Source: Cyprinodon diabolis (Eukaryota; Chordata; Actinopteri; Cyprinodontiformes; Cyprinodontidae). Taken from it: DNA of 64,000 bases. This document shows positions 51,401-54,937 of this stretch, piece by piece (positions within the stretch are counted from its first letter, which is position 1; each line of letters starts with the position of its first letter). A model generated the notes under the pieces. It saw nothing but the letters and a program-made list of their open reading frames with translations, did not search any database and had not been told where the DNA came from. The stretch is from NCBI GenBank assembly GCA_030533445.1, contig CM060075.1, positions 37,091,219-37,155,218 on the forward strand. The letters are read 5' to 3'. A program made the position numbers and the translations under genes.

Positions 51401-52704
51401 TCAATACTGTATATGAATTCAGTCTGCGATCGATATGTCATCTGCCCATCTAACCATATAATTTAAATTTTATATCAACTCATATTTAAAAAACATAGAT
51501 ATGATTTTTTTTTTTTTCAAAGCTCCTACAAGCACCAGCTTTCTTTTAGTAATAAAAAGAAAATTATAAGAAATCACCTGTTTGCTATAGCCTTGTGCCT
51601 TGGGAATTTCAAAATAAAGTTGTCCATTGAAGATGATGATATAAATTGATGTTTTCATTTTGCATCAATGTAATTCAATCATTAATGACTTAAGTGATGG
51701 ATTGATGTGGATTGATGTATTGTTACACCCCTAATACATTATATTCTGTAGGTTTTATCATCCACTTAATGTCTATTGATTCTGTTTCTGGTCCCCTTTT
51801 AGTCCCAATGGCTTTTATACAATCTAAAAGGTTGACCCCCTGATTAAAAAAAGGCAAGGGATTTTTTAAATATTAGCTTACTGTATTTTAATGTCAGACC
51901 TGAATATAATAGTAAATTATTCATAATTATTTGTTCTTTTTTATTCTTCTTTGTGTCCTGTTTTGGTAATATAGCTTTGGGGATAAAGGTCCTAGAGATG
52001 GTATAGCCAAACAGCTTTGCTTTTACATGGAGACCATAATAGCTGTTGCCATAAGGTTCCGCTTGATACTTGCATGTGAATTTTTTTTAAAATGATTTAG
52101 GGAATAAAATCAAATACAACAGAGATGGAAAAAGAGATGAGAAAGAAAGAGGGGATAACAATTACTGGGGAGAGAAAGATAAAGATAGGAAAATTCTTCA
52201 AAAATAATTCTCTGTTTTAAGAGAGTAACCTCAAGATGAGCACAACTGTAGATCTGTAGATCATTTTGCTACTGCTCTACAAATCAGAATCACTAGGGGA
52301 AAAAGCAATGCTATCAGAAGTTTTATTTTATTTTATTTTTCAGAAAAATACTGATTTGCTAACAAATCAAAAGCGTGAAAGTCGTTCTAAAACAGAATAA
52401 AGTGAGAACATTAGGTGACAAGTTTTTTACAAGTTTGAAAAAGTTCGTAAATATCTGCAGCAACTTTTCTTGTGCAGCATTTGCTTTATAAAACCTCTTA
52501 GCATCAGGTTGCTGTCAAGTTGAATGTGTGAATGCCAGGATTTAGTTTTGTGATAGGTCAATAGAGCACCTTCAGACTCAGTATGCCTTAAAGAGGATTA
52601 TTGTTTAAAGTAAAATAAACATTATTAAATCTCCTCAGGTTGACGTCTCTTTGTGTTTTTCTGCAGAGTCGCGGCCGTTCCTGAAAACCCCCATGATGTT
52701 CTAG
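6330..52704 (+). CDS. dach2: dach2-like dachshund family transcription cofactor, C-terminal 439 residues (11 exons)
   Basis: Spliced coding region running from the first visible exon to the stop codon. Dachshund proteins are nuclear cofactors that act with Six and Eya proteins and with corepressors in eye, muscle, limb and neural development. Joining the 11 exons gives one open frame of 439 residues. In order it has the SRPGRPPKR basic motif (1-9), the LTAAAMAE helix start (40-47), the GSECSWDK block, Gly- and Gln-rich tracts (97-144), [14 protein letters not shown] (150-163), VIKERV (203-208), [25 protein letters not shown] at the start of DACHbox-C, and a Lys/Arg/Glu-rich coiled coil to about residue 386. 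LELYRERE-, ELQSR- and FESKRRE-like wording is closer to my recollection of DACH2 than DACH1. All phases match and all introns are GT-AG. The N-terminal DACHbox-N exons lie upstream of the window. Family is certain; the DACH2 subfamily is likely. Fish paralogue naming (for example dachd) cannot be settled here. Confidence 0.9.
7095..7270 (+). repeat. interspersed fish repeat, GCAATCCCTCA family, copy 2
   Basis: Contains the TTTATTTATTAAGTGCCAATTC start, GCAATCCCTCACACCAAGCA and CTTCCTTTTAACAGGAAGAA. Shares long words with the copy at 43140-43292 (AAGTGCCAATTCACAACACA-type, TTTTCTATCTAA, ATTGCATCGA) and with the copy at 3349-3495. Confidence 0.65.
8298..8740 (-). mobile_element. tRNA-derived SINE with GGAT-type tail
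   Basis: Read on the minus strand, the element starts GCTGCACATTGGAGCAGTTT and contains a decayed internal promoter B-box (GGTTCTGGGTTTGTTTCTG). It continues through GGAGTTTGCATGTTCTCCCC, GTTAATTGGCTTCTCTAAAT and ACAGACTGGCGACCTGTC. It ends in about 165 bp of GGAT/GGAC tetranucleotide repeat (8298-8463 on the plus strand). The order tRNA-like head, body, tail marks a SINE. The GGAT tail suggests mobilisation by a LINE with that 3' end. Confidence 0.7.
9200..10300. repeat. purine-rich then pyrimidine-rich low-complexity zone
   Basis: About 9200-9470 is purine-rich (GGAGAGAAGGATGGAGGG-like), and about 9490-10300 is C/T-rich on the same strand (CTTCCTCCTTTT-like). The C/T bias leaves long stop-free frames (for example 9422-9985) that have no protein-like composition. 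Confidence 0.7.
11191..11553. mobile_element. second copy of the ATTAATCG-type AT-rich element
   Basis: Begins TAGGTCTGAAATTAACGATT and ends TGTCAACCCTAATTAG, with CGATTATTT and ACCGATTACTGAATTAG words inside, as in the copy near position 900. Preceded at 10895-11160 by another AT-rich repeat-like stretch (ctagaaataagtc, cccttaaatttagtagg) that may be a separate element. Confidence 0.45.
12394..13040. mobile_element. possible third, longer copy of the ATTAATCG-type element
   Basis: Starts TAGGAGTGAAAATGACTGATTA and ends around GATGTAATTAATTGCTTATG. It has the same start pattern as the other two copies, with about 400 bp of extra interior sequence. The boundaries are approximate. Confidence 0.35.
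13490..14245. mobile_element. non-autonomous DNA element, 'AGAGGTGGGTAGT' type
   Basis: Begins ACCAGAGGTGGGTAGTATTC and ends with ACTTGAGTAAAAATATTTTT and CTTGAGTAAAATTTTTG. This start/end pairing is typical of a common fish repeat whose ends read AGAGGTGGGTAGT and CTTGAGTAA. The interior is decayed, with no coding frame. Family assignment is from memory only. Confidence 0.4.
14686..14700. repeat. CA microsatellite
   Basis: Short CA run just upstream of the GC-rich block at 14840; further CA runs follow at about 14800-14835. Confidence 0.9.
14840..15010. promoter_or_regulatory. CpG-rich island-like block in intron, candidate regulatory element
   Basis: A GC- and CpG-rich patch (CGTCGGATGTCGCATTCCGC, GCGGCCCCGCGTCC, CGACCTCGCGGGCGCC) within AT-rich intron sequence. 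It contains GTTGCCAGGGGAGAC, resembling an RFX/X-box-like half site. Dachshund introns in vertebrates are known to hold many conserved enhancers; whether this is one is inference. Confidence 0.35.
16290..18580. other. possible decayed retroelement region
   Basis: Several medium frames occur on the minus strand (16294-16569, 16484-16714, 17470-17763, 18212-18577). One of them has a hydrophobic stretch ([14 protein letters not shown]) followed by cysteine-rich sequence. On the plus strand, 16980-17215 has an LTR-like order: CTATTTAAAGG TATA-like box, CTCCCGGTTGAATAGG, and a TTTCA / GTGGAACCCAAGG junction resembling an LTR end and primer site. The two readings are on opposite strands, so they may not belong to one element. 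No family is assigned. Confidence 0.25.
19402..19575 (+). repeat. GAAGATTCTCAGTCATCCAGG repeat, fold-back copy
   Basis: Begins CTGGTGAAGATTCTCAGTCA and then has CAGTTTAAAGGCGTTTCGCT. After a short AT-rich centre it runs back as GGGAAACGAAACGTCTTCAA. The two halves pair with each other, so this copy is an inverted duplication of part of the family unit seen at 24341 and 54776. Confidence 0.6.
20929..20945. repeat. TG microsatellite
   Basis: TG run immediately after a GC-richer segment (20820-20920). Confidence 0.9.
21386..21855. other. overlapping open frames of unknown origin, possible transposon relic
   Basis: A 118-codon plus-strand frame (21499-21855) overlaps minus-strand frames (21633-21836, 21386-21586) in sequence that is more GC-balanced than the surrounding intron. 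Neither strand gives a protein I recognise. It could be a decayed transposase or retroposed fragment. Confidence 0.25.
23168..23278 (+). CDS. dach2: dach2 coding exon: LTAAAMAE helix and acidic linker
   Basis: Acceptor gttttag, donor G/gtgcat; phase 1 at both ends, 111 nt. It encodes [19 protein letters not shown] followed by [14 protein letters not shown]. In human DACH2 the same place reads TAAAMAEAMKLQKMK and ends DDLNSNTG, so the exon is recognised by both ends. It is separated from the previous exon by a 16.7-kb intron. Confidence 0.95.
24341..24475 (+). repeat. GAAGATTCTC repeat, simple copy
   Basis: Reads CCGGTGAAGATTCTCATTCA, then TCCAAAAAAGTTAAAAAAC, GTTTAAAGGCGTTTTGCTTC and TTTTTCAATTCAAAATGTC. 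Same family and orientation as the copy at 19402, but without the inverted half. Confidence 0.6.
26362..26377. repeat. homopolymer of 16 G
   Basis: Sixteen consecutive G residues on the plus (transcribed-sense) strand, inside a purine-rich zone. Confidence 0.9.
28569..28799 (+). other. Ser-rich open frame of unknown origin in intron
   Basis: The open stretch reads [20 protein letters not shown], then a Ser/Thr run, then [19 protein letters not shown]. It follows an AG acceptor-like site (cttcag). Composition is more protein-like than most frames here, but there is no match to the dachshund family at this position. Most likely a retroposed or transposon-derived fragment. Confidence 0.25.
29672..29722. 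repeat. TA-rich simple repeat
   Basis: Two TATATATA runs separated by a short unique segment (ACCATCTTC). Confidence 0.8.
30560..31770 (-). mobile_element. LINE remnant (reverse transcriptase C-terminal part) split by an insertion
   Basis: Read on the minus strand, 31765-31290 encodes pieces such as VEEFKYL (near 31740), an arginine-rich stretch with [13 protein letters not shown] (near 31470) and LDDSLRR-like sequence. The region 30735-30560 encodes [21 protein letters not shown] and [13 protein letters not shown]. These fit consecutive parts of the C-terminal region of a common fish non-LTR retrotransposon. The intervening 31290-30735 breaks the order and looks like a later insertion. Stops and frameshifts show the element is dead. 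Confidence 0.65.
30736..31290. mobile_element. insertion within the LINE remnant, probable non-autonomous DNA transposon
   Basis: The left side has CCCTTAGCACTAAACCTCC. The right side, read on the other strand, has CCCCTAACACTTAACCATC, which is an imperfect inverted match. The block sits where the LINE reading would otherwise continue (GGGACTATG to LAWKHLG). It contains no clear transposase frame. Exact ends and target duplication were not resolved. Confidence 0.45.
32804..33022 (+). CDS. dach2: dach2 coding exon: Gly-rich and Gln-rich low-complexity linker
   Basis: Acceptor ctctacccag; donor A/gtgggt at 33023. The exon starts [12 protein letters not shown], matching GGSESSWDKDK of human DACH2, and ends LLAN plus a split arginine, matching LLTNR before LDLPF. 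Between these anchors lie an eight-glycine run, a second Gly-rich run and a [11 protein letters not shown] tract, encoded by GGA/GGT and CAG/CAA repeats. Length is 219 nt, phase 1 at both ends, so skipping it would keep the frame. The donor was chosen over two nearby GT sites (33027 and 33081) because only it continues in frame into the next exon at its best acceptor. Confidence 0.88.
33056..33071. repeat. CA microsatellite next to the Gly/Gln exon
   Basis: ACACACACACAC run 34 bp after the chosen donor and just before a second strong donor-like site at 33081. Confidence 0.85.
35149..35469. mobile_element. TTAA-flanked inverted-repeat element, short copy
   Basis: The left end GGTACTGTTGAGGATTTTCG and the right end, read on the other strand as AGGTGTAGTGGAGGGTTTCC, are imperfect terminal inverted repeats. 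TTAA lies immediately outside both (35145-35148 and 35470-35473). TTAA target duplication is the hallmark of piggyBac transposons. There is no coding frame, so this is non-autonomous. It shares long words with 49957-50640. Confidence 0.6.
35782..35951 (+). CDS. dach2: dach2 coding exon: conserved [11 protein letters not shown] block
   Basis: A long pyrimidine tract and ctgtgtctcag precede the exon; the donor is AAG/gtaaaa. It encodes [20 protein letters not shown], then an Ala/Met-rich stretch with [14 protein letters not shown], then a short His-containing segment and VIK. This is one of the most conserved linker blocks of the dachshund family. Met/Pro/Ala composition suggests an unstructured or weakly helical protein-interaction segment. 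Ends in phase 0. Confidence 0.96.
36460..36565 (+). CDS. dach2: dach2 coding exon: Ser/Pro-rich linker
   Basis: Acceptor tgttcttag, donor G/gtaccc, 106 nt, phase 0 to phase 1. Encodes [20 protein letters not shown], a short Gln/Ser stretch and [11 protein letters not shown], corresponding to ERIPESPSPAPSLEE and the SSSVSSSP region of human DACH2. The repeated S-P dipeptides are possible proline-directed phosphorylation sites, which is inference only. Only 508 bp of intron separates it from the previous exon. Confidence 0.94.
37759..37795. repeat. perfect palindrome, 18-bp arms with 1-base centre
   Basis: TGCTCTGTTCTGTAGCTT, a single c, then AAGCTACAGAACAGAGCA. The two arms are exact reverse complements. 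Confidence 0.95.
38022..38565 (+). mobile_element. short insertion carrying a RecQ-like helicase start
   Basis: Bounded by the identical direct repeat TTAGTAAGCATC at 38010-38021 and 38563-38574, which points to a target-site duplication of 9-12 bp. The ends TAGCCTCGTGAGACC and (reverse strand) TAACCTGACTCCGCC share a short inverted start. Inside is an open frame with a 5' untranslated stretch and a start codon at 38202. The transposon superfamily is not assigned; a 9-bp duplication would fit Mutator-like elements. Confidence 0.55.
38202..38426 (+). pseudogene. truncated RecQ-like helicase N-terminus inside a mobile element
   Basis: A 74-residue frame starting [18 protein letters not shown]. 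It contains [20 protein letters not shown] (helicase motif 0-like) and [12 protein letters not shown], a Walker A (motif I) of RecQ/superfamily 2 helicases. It stops soon after motif I, so all later helicase motifs are missing. Either the first exon of a longer gene was retained in a deleted transposon copy, or a host helicase 5' end was captured. Not a functional helicase as it stands. Confidence 0.6.
38944..39018 (+). CDS. dach2: dach2 coding exon: short variable linker, likely cassette
   Basis: A 75-nt exon after cttctctcaaacag, with the weak donor G/gttgga. It is phase 1 at both ends, so it can be included or skipped without changing the frame. It encodes [20 protein letters not shown] and TKDK. 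The KKITKDKEESPL join resembles the HIEKDETPL stretch of DACH1, which supports it, but the first half has no match I recognise. It is the least certain coding exon of the set. Confidence 0.68.
39019..42614 (+). other. dach2: dach2 intron (3.6 kb)
   Basis: Intron before the DACHbox-C start exon. It holds a short plus-strand LINE 3' fragment at 40395-40560. A segment around 41820-41940 with TTAATCAGCG and GTTAACC motifs looks less decayed than its surroundings and could be a conserved non-coding element, but this is only an impression. Confidence 0.8.
40395..40560 (+). mobile_element. LINE 3'-end fragment (reverse transcriptase C-terminus)
   Basis: Plus-strand translation gives [20 protein letters not shown] followed by [13 protein letters not shown]. 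This is the same C-terminal signature seen on the minus strand at 30560-30735 (LAWKHLGL...[13 protein letters not shown]). Only the last ~55 residues are present, typical of a 5'-truncated LINE insertion. Confidence 0.6.
42615..42715 (+). CDS. dach2: dach2 coding exon: start of DACHbox-C
   Basis: Acceptor cttcaaacag, donor CAG/gtagaa, 101 nt, phase 1 to phase 0. Encodes [20 protein letters not shown] and [12 protein letters not shown], nearly identical to the ALPAGFPGPFIFADSLSSVE segment of human DACH2. This is the N-terminal edge of the DACHbox-C (EYA-interaction / dimerisation) region. Confidence 0.97.
42716..43403 (+). other. dach2: dach2 intron (0.7 kb)
   Basis: Short intron inside DACHbox-C. 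It carries one copy of the GCAATCCCTCA-type interspersed repeat (43140-43292); the rest is unremarkable. Confidence 0.85.
43140..43292 (+). repeat. interspersed fish repeat, GCAATCCCTCA family, copy 3 (5' part)
   Basis: Starts with AATTCAATTCAATTCAG, then TTTATTTATATAGTGCCAAT, TTTTCTATCTAAGG and ATTGCATCGACTTATTG, ending at GATGCAATCCCTCAC. It is cut off where the other two copies continue. Confidence 0.65.
43404..43551 (+). CDS. dach2: dach2 coding exon: DACHbox-C coiled coil, first half
   Basis: Acceptor tttgtttag, donor G/gttgtt, 148 nt. Encodes [20 protein letters not shown], then a charged heptad-rich stretch with [20 protein letters not shown] and a split alanine after ELQSR. The ELYRERE and ELQSR wording favours DACH2 over DACH1, which reads DFLRERE at the first of these in my recollection. 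Predicted long coiled-coil helix. Confidence 0.97.
43657..43827 (+). CDS. dach2: dach2 coding exon: DACHbox-C coiled coil, second half
   Basis: Separated by only 105 bp from the previous exon. Acceptor tttctccag, donor G/gtagga, 171 nt, phase 1 at both ends. Encodes [20 protein letters not shown] and [16 protein letters not shown], the most conserved part of the DACHbox-C coiled coil, then a Ser-rich exit ([10 protein letters not shown]) and an Asn run. The Lys-rich KKEKKAKRK stretch may double as a nuclear localisation signal. Confidence 0.97.
44175..44990. repeat. unclassified GC-richer block, probably repeat-derived
   Basis: Sharply different in composition from the AT-rich intron around it, with phrases such as TTTCTGGCACCTGTGCTCGG, GGTTTAGCCACGTTTGGAGG and GCATGGGTCCCCTGGCCTTT. 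It directly abuts the LINE remnant. I believe this sequence recurs in other fish genomes but cannot verify or name it here. Confidence 0.3.
45005..45480 (+). mobile_element. LINE reverse transcriptase C-terminal remnant
   Basis: In broken plus-strand frames it reads [31 protein letters not shown] and [10 protein letters not shown]. This is the classical order of the L2-like non-LTR RT C-terminus (DYCNALY, LHWLPV..RI.FK.LLL, PPYL.ELL). In-frame stops show decay. It lies in the intron upstream of the acidic C-terminal exon. Confidence 0.6.
46059..46124 (+). CDS. dach2: dach2 coding exon: acidic C-terminal linker
   Basis: Acceptor gtttcataccag, donor G/gtacaa, 66 nt, phase 1 at both ends. Encodes [20 protein letters not shown] plus Q. 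Weakly like the PDIEIENNGTPHD tail region of human DACH2. The frame carries correctly from the previous exon (AAT-G / AC to Asp) and into the terminal exon (G / AG to Glu). A CA repeat sits only 16 bp after the donor. Confidence 0.85.
46141..46159. repeat. CA microsatellite next to an exon
   Basis: CA run beginning 16 bp after the donor of the acidic C-terminal exon. CA-rich intronic sequence at this distance can act as a splicing element in vertebrates (known for CA repeats bound by hnRNP L); its role here is inference. Confidence 0.9.
47668..47695. repeat. CA microsatellite
   Basis: Fourteen-unit uninterrupted CA run, the longest in the window. Confidence 0.92.
47880..49520. repeat. interrupted purine-rich low-complexity zones
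   Basis: Two A/G-rich stretches (about 47880-48240 and 49080-49520), rich in GAGGA and AAAGA words, separated by ordinary sequence. They generate stop-free frames on the complementary strand that should not be taken as genes. Confidence 0.65.
49957..50640. mobile_element. TTAA-flanked inverted-repeat element, long copy
   Basis: The left end AGGTATTGTAGAGGATTTTC and the right end, read as TGGTATAGTGGAGGATGTTC, with TTAA at 49953-49956 and 50641-50644. It shares GAGAGGGAACRCYTATTAAA, CTCTGTTTAAAAGTTGCTGT and ACATATCACCAGAMTGATTG with the short copy. About 400 bp of central sequence (about 50130-50540) is absent from the short copy and is either retained ancestral interior or a secondary insertion. 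Confidence 0.6.
52667..52704 (+). CDS. dach2: dach2 terminal coding exon and stop codon
   Basis: Acceptor ttgtgtttttctgcag after a clear pyrimidine tract. Encodes [11 protein letters not shown] and TAG at 52702-52704. This tail resembles the RLYLKTTVMY end of DACH1 more than the LEMAQQLYSA end that I recall for the main human DACH2 isoform, so it is a genuine dachshund C-terminus but of the DACH1-like tail type. Confidence 0.88.
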
Positions 52705-54290
52705 AACCATGACGGCACGTCTCGTGAAACCTACTCACCTCCCCTTCCTGTACAAACTCCAACAGAAATACAGCATCCACTGGATTATATCACTGCGACA
52801 GCATCCCCCGGATGGGACTTTTTTTCACTTGGCTACAAAATGATGAGACTACTATATGAGACACACTGGACTTGTTTTGGGGGTTCTCTTAATTCCTCTT
52901 TTTAGACAAACCTTACTCCCTTCATTCCAGGTTTTCTGAACTTATCCCCAAACTTTTGTCTCCCATTCGTTTGGAAAACTGATTGATCCATCATCATTCC
53001 TGAGAACACAGATCCATGAAGAAAATGGACCAACCACAGCCGCTCCTACCATTTTTGGAAAGGAAAAGATGAGACATACCTTTAATTGGACAGACTGAGA
53101 AAAACAGTCCAATTATGTGCTTTGATCTGCAGGACTAGACTCTTTCCTATTGGTCCTGACCACATGGGTGCGGTTTTTCTAAGGAAAAAAAAAGACACAA
53201 CCTCATTGGCTGAATGTTGGATCGGCCAATCAGAGGAGGTCCAAATGGGAAATGTAAAAGGATTAAAGTATATAAAACCATGACTGAAAAACACTGAAGA
53301 AGAAGTGAAGGAAAACAACCCTGTGACCATCTGTGTCTCCATCGTTTGATTTCATTGAAGAACTCATGGGGGGCAACTTCTGATGCCCTTCGCTAATTTT
53401 AAACTTTGAACTCTTCATCCTCTAATAGAAATACTTGCGACCCTTTTCTTTTGTCTTCACATTAAACTACTCTTTCAACACCGTATTTGTTTTTCTGCAT
53501 GACTTCTCTCCTCACTTGTTTTCTCCTTCTATGAAATATTTTTTTTTTAATCGAATCATTTTCTAAATTCCTCTCAGAAGGAGGAAATACTCTGAAAATG
53601 TTGGGTGCACCTTTTCAATGTAAAAACTATTTTCTATTCGCCATAAAAATGTGGAATCAGTTTCTGACATGATGCAAAACTTTCAGAAAATAATTTTTAT
53701 TACAGTGGAGTGATTTTTAAAGACGGTCTCCTCCTAAAGGTACAGAAAATTCTGCTCCTTGATGTTGAGTCTTTTTCACATTTTGGTTCTAAAAGCAGAA
53801 AAAAGCGTCAGCATTTAATTTGTGTGTGTCTGATTAAACTAGAGGATGCTTAAACTGCCCTAATGCAATCCCTTTTTGATGATTTTTGGATTATAAAGTT
53901 TCTGCAGACATTCAAATCAAGCGCTCCTCATCCGAAACCAGAAACCTTTCCTATATTTTCAGACCTAATCTGAGTGCAGACTGTTGTGTTAAGGCTTTGT
54001 TTATTTCACTGTGTGTTTTGTTCATTTGTTGATTACCTTTTCAAGCGTGTAAGGGACGGATGAGGGAGGGGAATGGGCTGGGCGGGTGGGGCGTGGGTCA
54101 AAGGGACATTCTGTGTAGATAGAAACAACATTCAGCATTTTGTTTTTGTTTTATTTTCTTCTGATGATCTCTCGGTCTGGCACTGTTCTCTGGGTTTGAA
54201 ATGACTGCAAATATACAGTATTATAATGAAATGCAATGTCTTGTGGTGTTTTACAAAAACAGATAGATTAAATGACTTCTGCTGTGTACT
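52705..54290 (+). other. dach2: dach2 3' untranslated region, end approximate
   Basis: Non-coding sequence following the stop, with 3' UTR character: no transposon match, mixed GC, and no AATAAA until about 54736. Possible weaker poly(A) signals are ATTAAA at 53461, 53833 and 54267. A GU-rich stretch after 54238 could serve as a downstream element, so cleavage near 54240-54290 is my estimate. A run of closely spaced G-tracts lies at 54064-54105. Confidence 0.5.
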
Positions 54291-54775
54291 ATGAAATTAA
54301 GAAAATAAGCTCATATAATTACTAATTGAACTACAGAGGAAAAATTCATTAAGCAAGCAGGATCTGACTAACTGGATGCTGCAAGTCCTCACTCATGGAG
54401 AAAAAAAATGACTTCCTGGATGATGAAAGGAAAAGACAAGGTATTCATATATTGCAATTCGTCATTCAAATATTTGATAATCTCATTTATAAATGATAGC
54501 ATATTTGATGCAACTCTGTGTAACTTTCAGCCACTAGGAAGCACTCGATCTGTGACTTCCAGGTTTCGTGCTCCTAAAAGTATATTTCAGCACTGCAAAG
54601 TTTAGAATTAAATGTTCTACTTTGGCAGGGCCGGCCCGAGGTATAAGTGTGCTGTGCTACTGGTTAGAGCCCAAGGCAAGAAGGACTCCACAAGAATAAT
54701 TAATGATTTTTTTTTTTTACATGTATGATTATGACTAATAAATATAGTAACAAACTAGAAAAGCAGTCGACAGTG

Positions 54776-54937
54776 CAAAAAACAATCCACTGGACTTTGT
54801 TTCCAATTTTGAAGACGCTTCCCTTCCAGGAAGCTTTTTCAATTTAAAATGTCAGGAATAGCGTTGAGTTTGAGGTGTTATGCAGTAGCCCATCAAAACC
54901 TTGATGGACCTGGATGACTGAGAATCTTCACCAGATT
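54776..54937 (-). repeat. GAAGATTCTC repeat, reverse-oriented copy
   Basis: The plus strand ends GGACCTGGATGACTGAGAAT and CTTCACCAG, the reverse complement of the start of the other two copies. It also contains AGACGCTTCCCTTCCAGGAA and TTTTTCAATTTAAAATGTC. Confidence 0.6.

Larger units (their letters stand above)
46125..52666 (+). other. dach2: last dach2 intron (6.5 kb)
   Basis: Intron before the terminal exon. Contains CA repeats at 46141-46159 and 47668-47695, purine-rich zones at 47880-48240 and 49080-49520, and a long copy of the TTAA-flanked inverted-repeat element at 49957-50640. The stretches 46160-47660 and 50700-52660 show nothing recognised. Confidence 0.85.

Noticed and set aside
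6330..52704. Assignment to DACH1
   Set aside because: Several diagnostic stretches ([38 protein letters not shown] with RLL) fit DACH2 better, though the C-terminal tail is DACH1-like and the paralogue name remains open.
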